5,223 bases of DNA from assembly GCA_018061525.1 (NCBI GenBank), contig JAGOUB010000072.1, forward strand, positions 1-5,223, read 5' to 3'. Every line of letters begins with the position of its first letter. Positions within the stretch are counted from its first letter, which is position 1. Source of the stretch: Candidatus Peribacteraceae bacterium (GTDB lineage: Bacteria; Patescibacteriota; Gracilibacteria; Peribacterales; Peribacteraceae). A program made the position numbers and the translations under genes. The notes beneath the pieces are model-generated. The model searched no databases, had not been told where the DNA came from, and saw only the letters and a program-made list of their open reading frames with translations. Shown here one piece after another: positions 1 through 5,077 of this stretch.

Positions 1-174
1 TGGCTAGTACCTCTGACTGGTGATCGACCGATTCACGTACACATATTTTATACATCAGTGCCTCTCGAACCTATCGCATCCGAGGTGGAAACGGAGCAAT
101 TTCCCCGGCTGAGAAGCCACTATGTTAAGTTTTCTTATACTATTTTCTCTCCCCGTCAAATTAGTATTATATAA
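1..174 (+). CDS. Possible 3' end of an unrecognised gene (partial at left edge)
   Basis: Frame 1 is open from the first base to a TAA at 172-174, giving 57 residues that begin WLVPLTGDRP and end SPRQISII. The other two plus-strand frames meet stops within the first 30 bases. I recognise no family, domain or membrane segment. The residues are mixed, with charged, aromatic and proline positions, as in the C-terminus of a soluble protein. The stretch is much more AT-rich than the other genes here, especially after base 120. It is therefore either a recently acquired gene, a real gene with different codon use, or chance. A competing minus-strand frame is open from an ATG at 53-55 to the left edge (18 codons) behind an AGAGG. 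It is shorter and I prefer the plus-strand reading. Sequence to the left would settle it. Confidence 0.35.
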   Translation, partial: WLVPLTGDRPIHVHIFYTSVPLEPIASEVETEQFPRLRSHYVKFSYTIFSPRQISII

Positions 175-229
175 CATTTCTTATATATAGATACTGCCTG
201 CCTGCAGGGCATCTGCATACGATGAAACC

Positions 230-337
230 GTGAAGTTTACCTCACGCCCCGCTTCGCTGCCGCTCGTGCTTATGCACGTGGTGCTCATCGCCTTCCTGTC
301 CCTCAGTATGGTGATGAGTCTGCCCACCCTCCGCTAA
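230..337 (+). CDS. Doubtful small hydrophobic peptide (35 aa)
   Basis: A GTG at 230-232 opens a 35-codon frame ending at TAA 335-337. The frame is open back to a TAG at 188-190. The predicted peptide starts MKFTSRPASLPLVL and has a basic N-terminus, a hydrophobic stretch at about residues 9-29 (LPLVLMHVVLIAFLSLSMVM) and a final arginine, so it could form one membrane helix. An inner ATG at 272 would give a 21-residue version. No Shine-Dalgarno precedes either start and no clear promoter is placed for it. An equally long antisense frame (181-288, minus) exists, which shows how easily chance frames arise here. It could be a small membrane peptide or leader peptide, or nothing. The hydrophobic composition is the only positive evidence. 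Confidence 0.22.
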   Translation: MKFTSRPASLPLVLMHVVLIAFLSLSMVMSLPTLR

Positions 338-436
338 GGCGGGTGAACGGAAGCTAGCCCCGTCCAGTCCGGACGGATCATCGCTCGACGCCCCAGCCCC
401 GCTTCTCGCGGAGCTCGGTCACCGCCTATGGGCGGT
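331..436 (-). terminator. Cluster of short hairpins downstream of the ligase operon
   Basis: Four inverted repeats lie close together: 331-334/339-342 (CCGC/GCGG), 360-365/371-376 (CCGTCC/GGACGG), 395-402/408-415 and 421-426/431-436 (ACCGCC/GGCGGT). The 395-415 stem pairs completely only when read on the minus strand, where a G-U pair replaces a C-A mismatch (AGCUCCGC with GCGGGGCU, loop GAGAA). This favours folding in the transcript that leaves the ligase gene, whose stop codon is at 483. None is followed by a U run, so a classic intrinsic terminator is not shown. They could be 3'-end protecting stems, a Rho-type end or part of a small RNA. Confidence 0.3.
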
Positions 437-482
437 TGCCTGCGTCACCCCCTCGGTGCCCTCCGCGCCGCTGCCTCCGTGC

Positions 483-2456
483 TTACCAGAGCCGGCCGGG
501 CTGACGGGACTCCAGCTCGCCACGCACGCGGGCGGTCTCCAGCACGATCGCATCTAGGTGATCGCGGCAGAACGCGCGCACGCCCTCTTTGTCGGCCGCA
601 TCGGCTAGCGCGCAGATGGCGATGAAATCCTCCACATTGTCCCCCAATAGGACAAAGTGGGAGTTCTGCATGAATGCTCGTTCGAAGGCCAGCAGCACTT
701 CCTGCACCTCTTTGGCGGGGACGGTCGGCAGCGTCTTATCCAAGCGGGAGAGAGCGATCCAACGGCGCAGCACGTCCAGGTCGTTGAGCTTGGACCAGGC
801 GAAGGCCTGGCCTAGGTCGGCCGCGGCCTCACCGCGATCGCCGGCAGCTTCGCGGATGGCGGCGCGCAGACTGTAGGCACGGGCATCCTGGTCGTTTTCC
901 GTCAGGTAGGTGGCGATCGCACCGCTGGCGGCGGGGAGCCTGCCGGCGTTCAGGGCAATGGCGGCCTGGCTCAGGCGCAGGTCGCGCGGGAACCAACTGC
1001 CGTCGCTCGCCTCATACCACTGCAGGGCGGCGGCTGTATCGCCGCGGGCCTCGGCCCGGCGACCCAGCGATGACGACATCAAGTAGACGCCCTCGCGCAC
1101 CGTCACGCAGACGAGGAGTAGGACCACGAGGAGCTCGACGGCACTCTGGCCGAGGTTGGCCTTCTCGGGCGCTTTCTTGGCGAGGAGCGGCGCAGCCATC
1201 AGGCCGAGCAGTAACCAGAAGGGCAAGGCGATGCCGACGAACTGCAGGTTGAAGTCGATCACCAGATGCGCCAGGACGCCCACCACACCGATGGCCGCCA
1301 GCGGCACCCAGGTGACTTCGCGTTCCTTGCGGACCCGGACAGCCGCGGCTCCTAGGCTGATGAGAATCAGGGCGCTCCAGAGGATGGCCGCCGGCCAGCC
1401 ACGCTCCATGGCAAGTTTCAGCCAGACGTTATGCGGGTGGTCGGAGGTGGCGTAGACGGCATCTTGGAGACGGGGCTGCAGGAAGCGGAAGCTGTAGGGG
1501 CCATGGCCGAAGAGCGGCTTTTCGGCGGCGAAGGACAAGGCCTGGTCCCAAAAGGAGGCGCGCTCGTCGATCGACGAGGTGCCTTCGTCGGCGGTGAAGG
1601 TGACTTTGGCGCCTAGGTCTTGCACCGGGAACACGAAACTGCGGAGCCCGTTGCCAATGCCGAAGGCGATCACCGCTACCGACAGCACCGTCACCGTCGC
1701 TAAGATGACACTGCGGACATCATGGCGCTTCTTCGGCACGAGCCACCAGAGAATACCGGCCAGGATGATCACCTGTCCGATCATTGCCAAGAAGGCACCA
1801 CGGGAGAAGCTCAAAAACAGCGAGCCCAAGAGCAAGCCGAGAACACCGAACCAGACCCAACGATTCCGACCCTCGGATTGCCAGGCTTTCCAAAGAGTAA
1901 GCGGCCAAGCCAGAAGAAGAAGTTCAGCCCAAGCATTAGGCCAATAGTCGGTGTGGTAGCGCGGATCGAAGAAGGTTCCTACAAAGCGGCCGACTGGCTG
2001 GCAGATGTAGATGACCAAACCAATCACTGCGGCACAGATCACCGAATAGACAATAGCATCAATAATCCTTTGCACTAGGGCTTCACGCGATGTTGATGCC
2101 ATCCGGAGCATCTGTACCCAGAGGAGCGTCAGGCTGATATCACGGATGACTTCGTCGAGGCCGTAGTTGCGTGTCTCGGAGAGCAGGAAGCTGGTCACTG
2201 ACCAGGCGATGAACAGGCTGGCCGTGATCCAAGCAGGCCAAGCCACGGCAGAGGTGCCGTTCTTCTTGGAGTTCACCCAAAGCGATAAGGCGCCAAGTAG
2301 CGGCAAGAACGGCAGAAGCCAGGTCACCTCCAGGCCTTTGCCGCCCTTCCAAAGAATGGCGACTCCGACGGCGATGACGAGGACATGCTCGAACGTAGAG
2401 CGGATGGAGAGGCGCGGCACGAGGCAAGTATGCCCGACTCGCTCGACACGCTTCAA
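483..2456 (-). CDS. O-antigen ligase/polymerase (Wzy_C) family membrane protein with TPR-like C-terminal domain
   Basis: This 657-residue protein of the O-antigen ligase/Wzy polymerase family probably joins or polymerises undecaprenol-linked glycans on the outer face of the cytoplasmic membrane. About 12-13 hydrophobic segments are visible (for example 21-36, 44-61, 71-92, 134-152, 200-217, 222-240, 250-267, 353-373, 381-400, 406-426 and 438-459). The Wzy_C core is clear: SFSRG at 216-220, then a large outer loop (268-344) with ERASFWDQAL (298-307), PLFGHGP (314-320) and HPHN (340-343), then ERG (351-353). HLVIDFN at 397-403 is also typical. The conserved H/R residues of the loop are the expected functional ones. 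Residues about 462-560 form TPR-like helix pairs and the tail to 657 is soluble, which suggests partner binding. The start is TTG (2454-2456). An in-frame TAG lies 24 bases upstream and no ATG occurs before residue 116, so GTG at codon 13 is the main alternative. It lies 21 bases after the AlkD-family gene and is probably co-transcribed. Ligase, polymerase and protein O-glycosyltransferase cannot be told apart here. Confidence 0.88.
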   Translation of the reverse strand: MKRVERVGHTCLVPRLSIRSTFEHVLVIAVGVAILWKGGKGLEVTWLLPFLPLLGALSLWVNSKKNGTSAVAWPAWITASLFIAWSVTSFLLSETRNYGLDEVIRDISLTLLWVQMLRMASTSREALVQRIIDAIVYSVICAAVIGLVIYICQPVGRFVGTFFDPRYHTDYWPNAWAELLLLAWPLTLWKAWQSEGRNRWVWFGVLGLLLGSLFLSFSRGAFLAMIGQVIILAGILWWLVPKKRHDVRSVILATVTVLSVAVIAFGIGNGLRSFVFPVQDLGAKVTFTADEGTSSIDERASFWDQALSFAAEKPLFGHGPYSFRFLQPRLQDAVYATSDHPHNVWLKLAMERGWPAAILWSALILISLGAAAVRVRKEREVTWVPLAAIGVVGVLAHLVIDFNLQFVGIALPFWLLLGLMAAPLLAKKAPEKANLGQSAVELLVVLLLVCVTVREGVYLMSSSLGRRAEARGDTAAALQWYEASDGSWFPRDLRLSQAAIALNAGRLPAASGAIATYLTENDQDARAYSLRAAIREAAGDRGEAAADLGQAFAWSKLNDLDVLRRWIALSRLDKTLPTVPAKEVQEVLLAFERAFMQNSHFVLLGDNVEDFIAICALADAADKEGVRAFCRDHLDAIVLETARVRGELESRQPGRLW

Positions 2457-2477
2457 TATCCGTTTTCCGGTTAGCTC

Positions 2478-3212
2478 CTAGCGAGAAATCGCGGTTCCAC
2501 TCCGCGGTCGGCCGAGCGCCAGGTACCGGCTGCGGTCCGCCACCGGAAAACGCTCGATGGCGTAGCGCAGCATTGTCCGTGGCATGACGGCGGCGTGCTC
2601 GTCGAGGAACTCGCGCAACACGCGCTCGTCGCGCTTGCCGACCTCGCGCAGCATCCAACCGACAGCCTTCTGGATGAGATCGTGGGGATGGTGAAGGAGG
2701 ATGAACGCGATCTGCAGCGTGGGTTCGAAGATTTGATCACGGATGAAGGCGTAGGTGGCGACGATGGCCAGGCGCTGGGTCCAGAGATCGGTGGAGCGAG
2801 CCAGCTTCTTCAGCGGCGCCGAGCGCTTCTGTTTCCAGAGCCAGGCGCCGAGGATCTTGGCGGCCGAGGCATCGACCAGGTCCCAGTTGTTCACACCGGC
2901 GAAGTGGGCCAAGTAGAACTCCATCACGCGCTTCTGCTCCTCCGGCTCACCGTGCTCGAAGTGGAAGACCAGCGCCAATACGCCGGCCAGGCGCACCTCG
3001 TGGATGGGATTCTCCAATAAGCCCTCGATGTGGGTGAAATCGAGCGACTGGGCGTAGCGCTTCACCACCTCACGCACCTGCGGCACGGTCACGCCGAGAA
3101 ACCGGTCCCCTTCTCCGTATTGGCCGGGGCCCGTCTTGAAGAAGCGCGGGAAGAACGCAGCTTTGTCCTTGTTCGCCAGCCGCTCCAGATCTCGGATGAG
3201 GGGGTGGGCCAT
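2478..3212 (-). CDS. DNA alkylation repair protein, AlkD family (HEAT-like repeats)
   Basis: The 244-residue protein fits the AlkD-type DNA glycosylase family, which removes N3- and N7-alkylated purines and is built of HEAT-like helical repeats. The N-terminus has the family signature FFKTGPGQYGEGDRFLGV (24-41). Four positions match the functional residues known in Bacillus cereus AlkD (W109, D113, R148, W187): W110 and D114 in NNWDLVD, R147 in LWTQRLAI, and W186 in AVGWMLRE. LRYAIERFP (215-223) is the usual C-terminal helix. I chose the ATG at 3210-3212. The frame stays open to 3410, but the longer version would contain the MarR operator and overlap the MarR gene, and family members begin near this Met. 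No good Shine-Dalgarno precedes it. The gene is the first of a minus-strand pair with the ligase gene and is divergent from marR, so it may respond to that regulator. Activity is inferred from the residues, not shown. Confidence 0.92.
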   Translation of the reverse strand: MAHPLIRDLERLANKDKAAFFPRFFKTGPGQYGEGDRFLGVTVPQVREVVKRYAQSLDFTHIEGLLENPIHEVRLAGVLALVFHFEHGEPEEQKRVMEFYLAHFAGVNNWDLVDASAAKILGAWLWKQKRSAPLKKLARSTDLWTQRLAIVATYAFIRDQIFEPTLQIAFILLHHPHDLIQKAVGWMLREVGKRDERVLREFLDEHAAVMPRTMLRYAIERFPVADRSRYLALGRPRSGTAISR

Positions 3213-3246
3213 GTCCGCATCGTAACCGTCATGTCCGGAGAATCCA

Positions 3247-3276
3247 TTGACACTTACTTGAGTACTCAAGTAGTAT
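3247..3276 (+). promoter_or_regulatory. Predicted sigma70-type promoter of the MarR gene
   Basis: A perfect consensus -35 TTGACA (3247-3252) is followed after 18 bases by TAGTAT (3271-3276), which matches TATAAT at four of six positions. Transcription would start near 3283, about two bases before the MarR ATG at 3285. The message would then be leaderless or nearly so, which agrees with the lack of a Shine-Dalgarno. The spacer is almost wholly occupied by the palindromic operator. Confidence 0.6.
3255..3272. promoter_or_regulatory. 18-bp perfect palindrome, probable MarR operator
   Basis: TACTTGAGTACTCAAGTA reads the same on both strands with no mismatch and no spacer. MarR dimers bind palindromes of this size through two winged helices. 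The site fills the spacer between -35 and -10 of the MarR promoter and takes in the first two bases of the -10, so binding should block RNA polymerase (autorepression). It also sits 42 bases upstream of the divergent AlkD-family start, so it could repress or modulate that operon. The binding protein is inferred from position only. Confidence 0.7.
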
Positions 3277-3284
3277 TCAAACAT

Positions 3285-3707
3285 ATGACAACCATCAGCC
3301 CGTCGGTCCAATTCTTCCTCCACCTCGCCAAGGCGCAGTCCGTGCTGGGGCGCCGCTTCGACAGCGGCCTCAATGGCCTCAGCCAGAGCGATTTCATGAT
3401 CCTCTATCACCTCAGCCGCGCGAAGGACGGCAAGATGCGCCGCATCGACCTGGCCGAAAAGGTGGGCCTGACGGCCTCAGGCGTGACGCGCCTGCTGGCG
3501 CCGATGGAGAAGGTGGGGCTCGTGCGCCGCGAGAAGAACGCCGACGACGCACGCGTGAGCGAGGTGTCGTTGGCCTCCGGCGGCAAGACACGCCTGGAGA
3601 ACACCCTGGAGTACGCCGAGCTGCTGGCCGAGGACCTAACGCCGCCTGGCAAGGCCAAGAAGCTGGAGGAATTCTCCGAGATCTTGATGATGCTCGGCGG
3701 GCGCTAA
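3285..3707 (+). CDS. MarR-family winged helix-turn-helix transcriptional regulator
   Basis: This 140-residue protein has the standard MarR length and layout. N-terminal helices (about 5-30) form part of the dimer face. GLSQSDFMILYHLSRA (31-46) leads into the winged HTH: RRIDLAEKVGLTASGVTRLL (52-71) contains the recognition helix, and GLVRREKNADDARVSEVSL (78-96) is the wing, with the family's D-x-R at 88-90 and the closing GGKTRLE at 99-105. C-terminal helices complete the dimer domain. The family represses genes and usually releases DNA on binding a small phenolic or lipophilic compound or on oxidation. The protein shows no cysteine, so thiol oxidation is unlikely as the trigger. I chose the ATG at 3285. 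The frame is open further upstream, but that part contains the promoter and operator. No ribosome-binding site precedes it, consistent with a leaderless message. It is followed after 67 bases by the AHSA1 gene, probably in one operon. Confidence 0.93.
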   Translation: MTTISPSVQFFLHLAKAQSVLGRRFDSGLNGLSQSDFMILYHLSRAKDGKMRRIDLAEKVGLTASGVTRLLAPMEKVGLVRREKNADDARVSEVSLASGGKTRLENTLEYAELLAEDLTPPGKAKKLEEFSEILMMLGGR

Positions 3708-3774
3708 AAGAAAGGCGTCACGAAAGGAGGGGCGGCGCGTCATCTCTTGTGACGCATTCCCCCCCCCTTCTTTT
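3708..3774 (+). promoter_or_regulatory. Structured MarR-AHSA1 intergenic leader with C9 tract
   Basis: This 67-base gap has no visible promoter. TGACGC (3750-3755) can pair with GCGTCA at 3737-3742 (6 bp, 7-base loop) or with GCGTCA at 3715-3720; the latter extends to 7 bp as GCGTCAC/GTGACGC. The two folds exclude each other. A perfect AAAGGAGG (3723-3730) lies between the first and second arms, but it is 44 bases from the AHSA1 ATG, too far for normal use. Nine consecutive C (3759-3767) and TTCTTTT (3768-3774) directly precede the ATG. The second hairpin plus the pyrimidine tail could act as a weak terminator or attenuator between the genes, or as a translation control element. Confidence 0.4.
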
Positions 3775-4206
3775 ATGGACAAGACTCTCTTCGCGACCGC
3801 GACCACGACTATCGATGCCAAGCCTTCCGTCATTTGGGAAGCGCTGACAACGCCGGAGATCATCAAGAAATACTTCTTCGGAGCCGACGTGGTGACCGAT
3901 TGGAGAGAAGGCAGCTCCATCATTTGGAAGGGCGAGTGGAACGGCAAACCGTTCGAGGACCGCGGGCGGATCATCACCGTGCAGGAAAAGCTGCAACTGA
4001 AGATGACGCACTGGAGCGCCTCATCGGGCAAGCCGCACACGCCGGAAAACGAGAACACGCTCACCTTCAAATTGAGCGAAAAGGACGGCAAGACCGAGGT
4101 GACGATCGTGCAGGACGGCAATACGAGTGATAAGGAACGAGAAGCGAACGAGAAGAACTGGACGCTCCTTCTCAAGAACTTAAAGACGCTTCTGGAGAAG
4201 GCCTGA
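3775..4206 (+). CDS. SRPBCC / AHSA1-like (Activator of Hsp90 ATPase homologue 1-like) domain protein
   Basis: This 143-residue cytoplasmic protein is one complete START/SRPBCC fold of the AHSA1 group, the usual length for stand-alone members. Visible signatures are the N-terminal strand and helix with VIWEALTTPEIIKKYFFGAD (19-38), TDWREGSSIIWKGEWNG (41-57), DRGRI (62-66), MTHWS (77-81), PENENTLTF (90-98), a strand ending TIVQDGN (110-116) and the long C-terminal helix (about 118-142) with NWTLLLKNLKTLLEK. The fold makes a hydrophobic cavity, but the ligands of most bacterial members are unknown. Despite the family name, an Hsp90 role should not be assumed. It follows marR after 67 bases. Regulator-SRPBCC pairs are common in bacteria (often with ArsR), so the MarR protein probably controls it. 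The start is ATG directly after TTTT with no usable Shine-Dalgarno. Its last 35 bases overlap the convergent gene at 4172-4771. Confidence 0.9.
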   Translation: MDKTLFATATTTIDAKPSVIWEALTTPEIIKKYFFGADVVTDWREGSSIIWKGEWNGKPFEDRGRIITVQEKLQLKMTHWSASSGKPHTPENENTLTFKLSEKDGKTEVTIVQDGNTSDKEREANEKNWTLLLKNLKTLLEKA

Positions 4207-4771
4207 GCAGCTGCCCATAGTGGAGGCGCTTCGACCGGCGGTACATGAGCAGGGCCTGCCGCCAGGGCGTGATTTCGGGCCGGAGCGGACCGCACTTGTG
4301 GAAGACGAGCGGTTCGCCGGCCGCGGCGGTCGGATGCAATACGACGCCCTCGTGGATGATGCCCTCACGCCGCATCTCGTCGTCGCCCAGCCATTCGCCG
4401 TGCATCTGGAACACGAACGGCGGCTCCAGATCAGGCAGCGGTTCGTCACGGCCGAAAGCGGATCCGAGCGGATCACGGTGGAGCAGGTCACTTCGCGGTC
4501 GCCCGCCCACTGCCAGCGTCTCTACCGAAGCGAAGCAATTGAAGTCGCTGTCGCGGATATCTCTCAATCGCTCATCAAGAATGCAGAGCAGGCGAGCGGC
4601 GAAAGAACCACGAAGCGTCAGCAGATGGGAAGCGCGACGGGCATCAAGAAGGTGGAGACAGAACTCCGGCAACGAATCGGCCGTCTCGAATCCGCACGGC
4701 TCAGTCCCCTGCCAGTCGGCAAAGACGCGGTAGCCGCGATCGGGGCCGGTCTTCAAGCAATGGCGGGGCAT
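4172..4771 (-). CDS. Protein of unknown function (199 aa)
   Basis: I do not recognise this protein. From the ATG at 4769-4771 it has 199 residues and ends at TGA (4172-4174). Codons favour C or G at the third position as in neighbouring genes, and the composition is that of a soluble globular protein without signal peptide or membrane helix. It has five cysteines in scattered positions (residues 5, 26, 38, 63, 79) and a further one near residue 160, with no metal-binding spacing I recognise. The most family-like part is the C-terminal half, PPFVFQMHGEWLGDDEMRR followed by EGIIHEGVVLHP, then EPLVFHKCGPLRP and ITPWRQALLMYRR. The frame continues upstream through the tRNA gene to 5209, which cannot be coding, so the Met after the tRNA is the likely start. 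No Shine-Dalgarno is seen. It lies just downstream of the tRNA and may share its transcript. The opposite-strand frame at 4220-4789 looks like a shadow. Confidence 0.62.
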   Translation of the reverse strand: MPRHCLKTGPDRGYRVFADWQGTEPCGFETADSLPEFCLHLLDARRASHLLTLRGSFAARLLCILDERLRDIRDSDFNCFASVETLAVGGRPRSDLLHRDPLGSAFGRDEPLPDLEPPFVFQMHGEWLGDDEMRREGIIHEGVVLHPTAAAGEPLVFHKCGPLRPEITPWRQALLMYRRSKRLHYGQLLRPSPEASLSS

Positions 4772-4779
4772 GGCGAAAG

Positions 4780-4793
4780 AGGGCGATAGCCCT
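4780..4793 (-). terminator. Weak hairpin after the tRNA gene
   Basis: AGGGC-TATC-GCCCT (minus-strand reading) forms a 5-bp stem with a 4-base loop, 29 bases past the tRNA 3' end, followed by CUUUC. The U content is poor, so it is a weak or partial terminator at best. It sits only 8 bases before the ATG of the unknown gene, so leak-through would give that gene its transcript. It could also hinder ribosome entry. Confidence 0.3.
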
Positions 4794-4821
4794 GGAATAC
4801 TTGGCAAGGAAAGATGCTCGA

Positions 4822-4908
4822 TGGTGCCGACGGCGAGACTCGAACTCGCACATCCGTGAAGATACACGCTCCTGAAGCGTGCGCGTCTACCAATTCCGCC
4901 ACGTCGGC
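4822..4908 (-). tRNA. tRNA-Leu (anticodon CAG)
   Basis: This 87-base class II tRNA reads CUG codons. Read on the minus strand, the acceptor arms GCCGACG and CGTCGGC pair over 7 bp and are followed by discriminator A and an encoded CCA. The D arm TGGCGGAATTGGTAGACGC is typical of tRNA-Leu. The anticodon stem CACGC/GCGTG encloses the loop TTCAGGA, with CAG complementary to plus-strand 4872-4874. The long variable arm TATCTTCACGGATGT marks class II, and the T arm GCGAG-TTCGAGT-CTCGC is perfect. The layout matches E. coli tRNA-Leu(CAG) base for base in length. No intron or mismatched stem is seen. Confidence 0.97.
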
Positions 4909-4931
4909 ACGATGGGGCAAAGAGCAGGCGC

Positions 4932-4959
4932 AGTGTACCAATCGGGCCGGGCCTGACAA
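4932..4959 (-). promoter_or_regulatory. Predicted promoter of tRNA-Leu
   Basis: On the minus strand, TTGTCA (complement of 4954-4959) matches the -35 consensus at five of six positions. It is followed after 16 bases by TACACT (complement of 4932-4937), a four-of-six match to the -10. Transcription would start near 4925, giving a leader of about 17 bases before the mature tRNA 5' end at 4908. The position directly upstream of a tRNA strengthens the call. Confidence 0.6.
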
Positions 4960-5077
4960 CCGCAAGCGCGTGGATGGCGCAAGCGGGCACCCTGGCGGGG
5001 TCTGCGTCGTACTTGAACACAGGCGGGCGTTCTGGGAAGTGGGCAAGCGCCGGCCGTGCGCCTACGGTGGCTTCACT

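Larger units (their letters stand above)
175..482. other. Intergenic region, AT-rich then GC-rich, no firm gene
   Basis: This 308-base stretch separates the left-edge frame from the ligase stop codon. Its first 20 or so bases continue an AT-rich island (about 121-195) with several TATAAT-like hexamers on both strands, such as TATAAC at 170-175, but no well-spaced -35 box. From about 195 it becomes GC-rich. It holds one doubtful small ORF (230-337) and four short inverted repeats between 331 and 436. I see no tRNA, rRNA or known riboswitch consensus and no CRISPR-like repeats. It probably holds the 3' untranslated region of the minus-strand ligase operon and possibly a short untranslated RNA. 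Confidence 0.5.

Noticed and set aside
1..55. Minus-strand frame open from an ATG at 53-55 to the left edge, preceded by AGAGG
   Set aside because: It has only 18 codons in the window and overlaps a longer open frame on the plus strand. It is not enough to call a gene, although it cannot be excluded.
201..208. CCTGCAGG palindrome as a regulatory site
   Set aside because: An 8-bp palindrome occurs often by chance and this one has no promoter context.
3255..3272. The same residues YLSTQV encoded on both strands
   Set aside because: This is a trivial result of reading the perfect palindrome in the same relative frame on each strand, and neither reading is a real coding part.
3030..3284. Upstream extension of the MarR frame (85 extra residues)
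   Set aside because: It lies antisense to the start of the AlkD-family gene and contains the promoter. The MarR fold is complete from the ATG at 3285.
3213..3410. Upstream extension of the AlkD-family frame (66 extra residues)
   Set aside because: It would cover the MarR promoter, operator and start of the MarR gene. AlkD-family proteins begin near the Met at 3212.
3775..4206. Reading the AHSA1-like protein as a true Hsp90 co-chaperone
   Set aside because: Bacterial stand-alone AHSA1/SRPBCC proteins are broad ligand-binding folds. Nothing in the window shows an Hsp90 link.
4220..4789. Plus-strand frame of 189 codons opposite the unknown gene
   Set aside because: It is rich in Arg, Glu, Gln and Ala, as is typical of antisense shadows of GC-rich genes, and it shows no recognisable domain. 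The minus strand has better codon use and a more protein-like sequence.
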